Source of the DNA: an uncultured Mucilaginibacter sp.
GTDB taxonomy: Bacteria > Bacteroidota > Bacteroidia > Sphingobacteriales > Sphingobacteriaceae
Reading direction: 5' to 3'
DNA: 64,000 bases
Assembly: GCA_903891475.1 (NCBI GenBank)
Contig: CAITEP010000011.1
Span: 53,378 to 117,377, forward strand
The position numbers and the translations under genes were made by a program. The notes beneath the pieces are model-generated. The model was not told the DNA's origin, did not search any database, and worked only from the letters and a program-made list of their open reading frames with translations. Below are positions 63,899 through 64,000 of this stretch, piece by piece. How positions within the stretch are numbered: position 1 is the first letter of the stretch; each line of letters opens with the position of its first letter.

Positions 63899-64000
63899 TG
63901 TTTTAAATTGTTAATTAGATTTTATATTTGATTAATTATTGCAAATCAAATATAAATTTTTCTTTTAAAAACATAAAAATTTATAATTAATATTTTTATG

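Overview
The window is low-GC DNA from a member of the Bacteroidota, most likely a Sphingobacteriales/Sphingobacteriaceae-type organism. The signs are -7 promoter boxes of the TAnnTTTG type with an upstream TTG, a zinc-free type-B ribosomal protein L31, a TamL-type lipoprotein Omp85, a GlmU-family sugar nucleotidyltransferase, a TIGR02757 protein, a eukaryote-like ProRS and a MobC/relaxase/VapE-type mobilizable element. The taxonomic call is inferred from gene content only.

Region 1 (1-13,090) is the right-hand part of an integrated mobilizable element. Its right end is a displaced 3' end of a tRNA gene (tRNA-Ser-like, 13065-13084) followed by that tRNA's terminator, next to a tyrosine integrase (11591-12889). 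Inside are an excisionase-like HTH protein, a VapE-like primase/helicase, a relaxase with an overlapping MobC-like RHH protein, and candidate oriT/iteron sequences. The cargo is a HipA-family kinase (cut by the window edge) and a compact five-gene operon (995-6613): a GIY-YIG-like protein, a 62-aa protein, an SMC/RecF-like ATPase with a CxxC hook, a KTSC-like 72-aa protein and an RloC/PrrC-like ATPase. This operon is the best candidate for an undescribed defence system in the window.

Region 2 (13.1-20.4 kb) lies just outside the tRNA att site and is still accessory. It holds a two-gene CBASS (CD-NTase plus S-4TM-type membrane effector), a membrane-protein gene broken by an in-frame amber codon, a DUF5808-like protein, a recombinase HTH remnant, a GH10 xylanase lipoprotein and a secreted protein of unknown function.

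Region 3 (20.4-36.3 kb) is housekeeping: mnmE, gtrA-like, nucleoid-associated protein, TIGR02757, cystathionine gamma-synthase, proS, transglutaminase, ydcF-like, M19 dipeptidase, trxB and ung. It is interspersed with repeats. It also has a SAM-I riboswitch that has no protein gene behind it but runs into a divergent tRNA-Cys-like sequence.

Region 4 (36.6-38.4 kb) is a RAYT-type (REP-associated) tyrosine transposase flanked by two arrays of 47-bp tandem repeats built on a GTTCC/GGAAC palindrome.

Region 5 (38.5-64.0 kb) is core genome: lysS, a HAD hydrolase, an acyl-CoA synthetase, iscS-iscU-iscA, methylmalonyl-CoA epimerase, rpmE2, GlmU-family, tpiA, prmA, an XRE regulator, scpB, a WYL regulator with DoxX/EVE/SRPBCC genes, a glycosylasparaginase-like gene followed by cutC, tamL divergent from a SpoU/TrmH methyltransferase, tRNA-Cys, a 58-aa basic protein, an ArsN2-like acetyltransferase and a CDP-glycerol-transferase-like gene. 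A roughly 200-bp structured repeat occurs three times (24.1, 29.6 and 41.3 kb).
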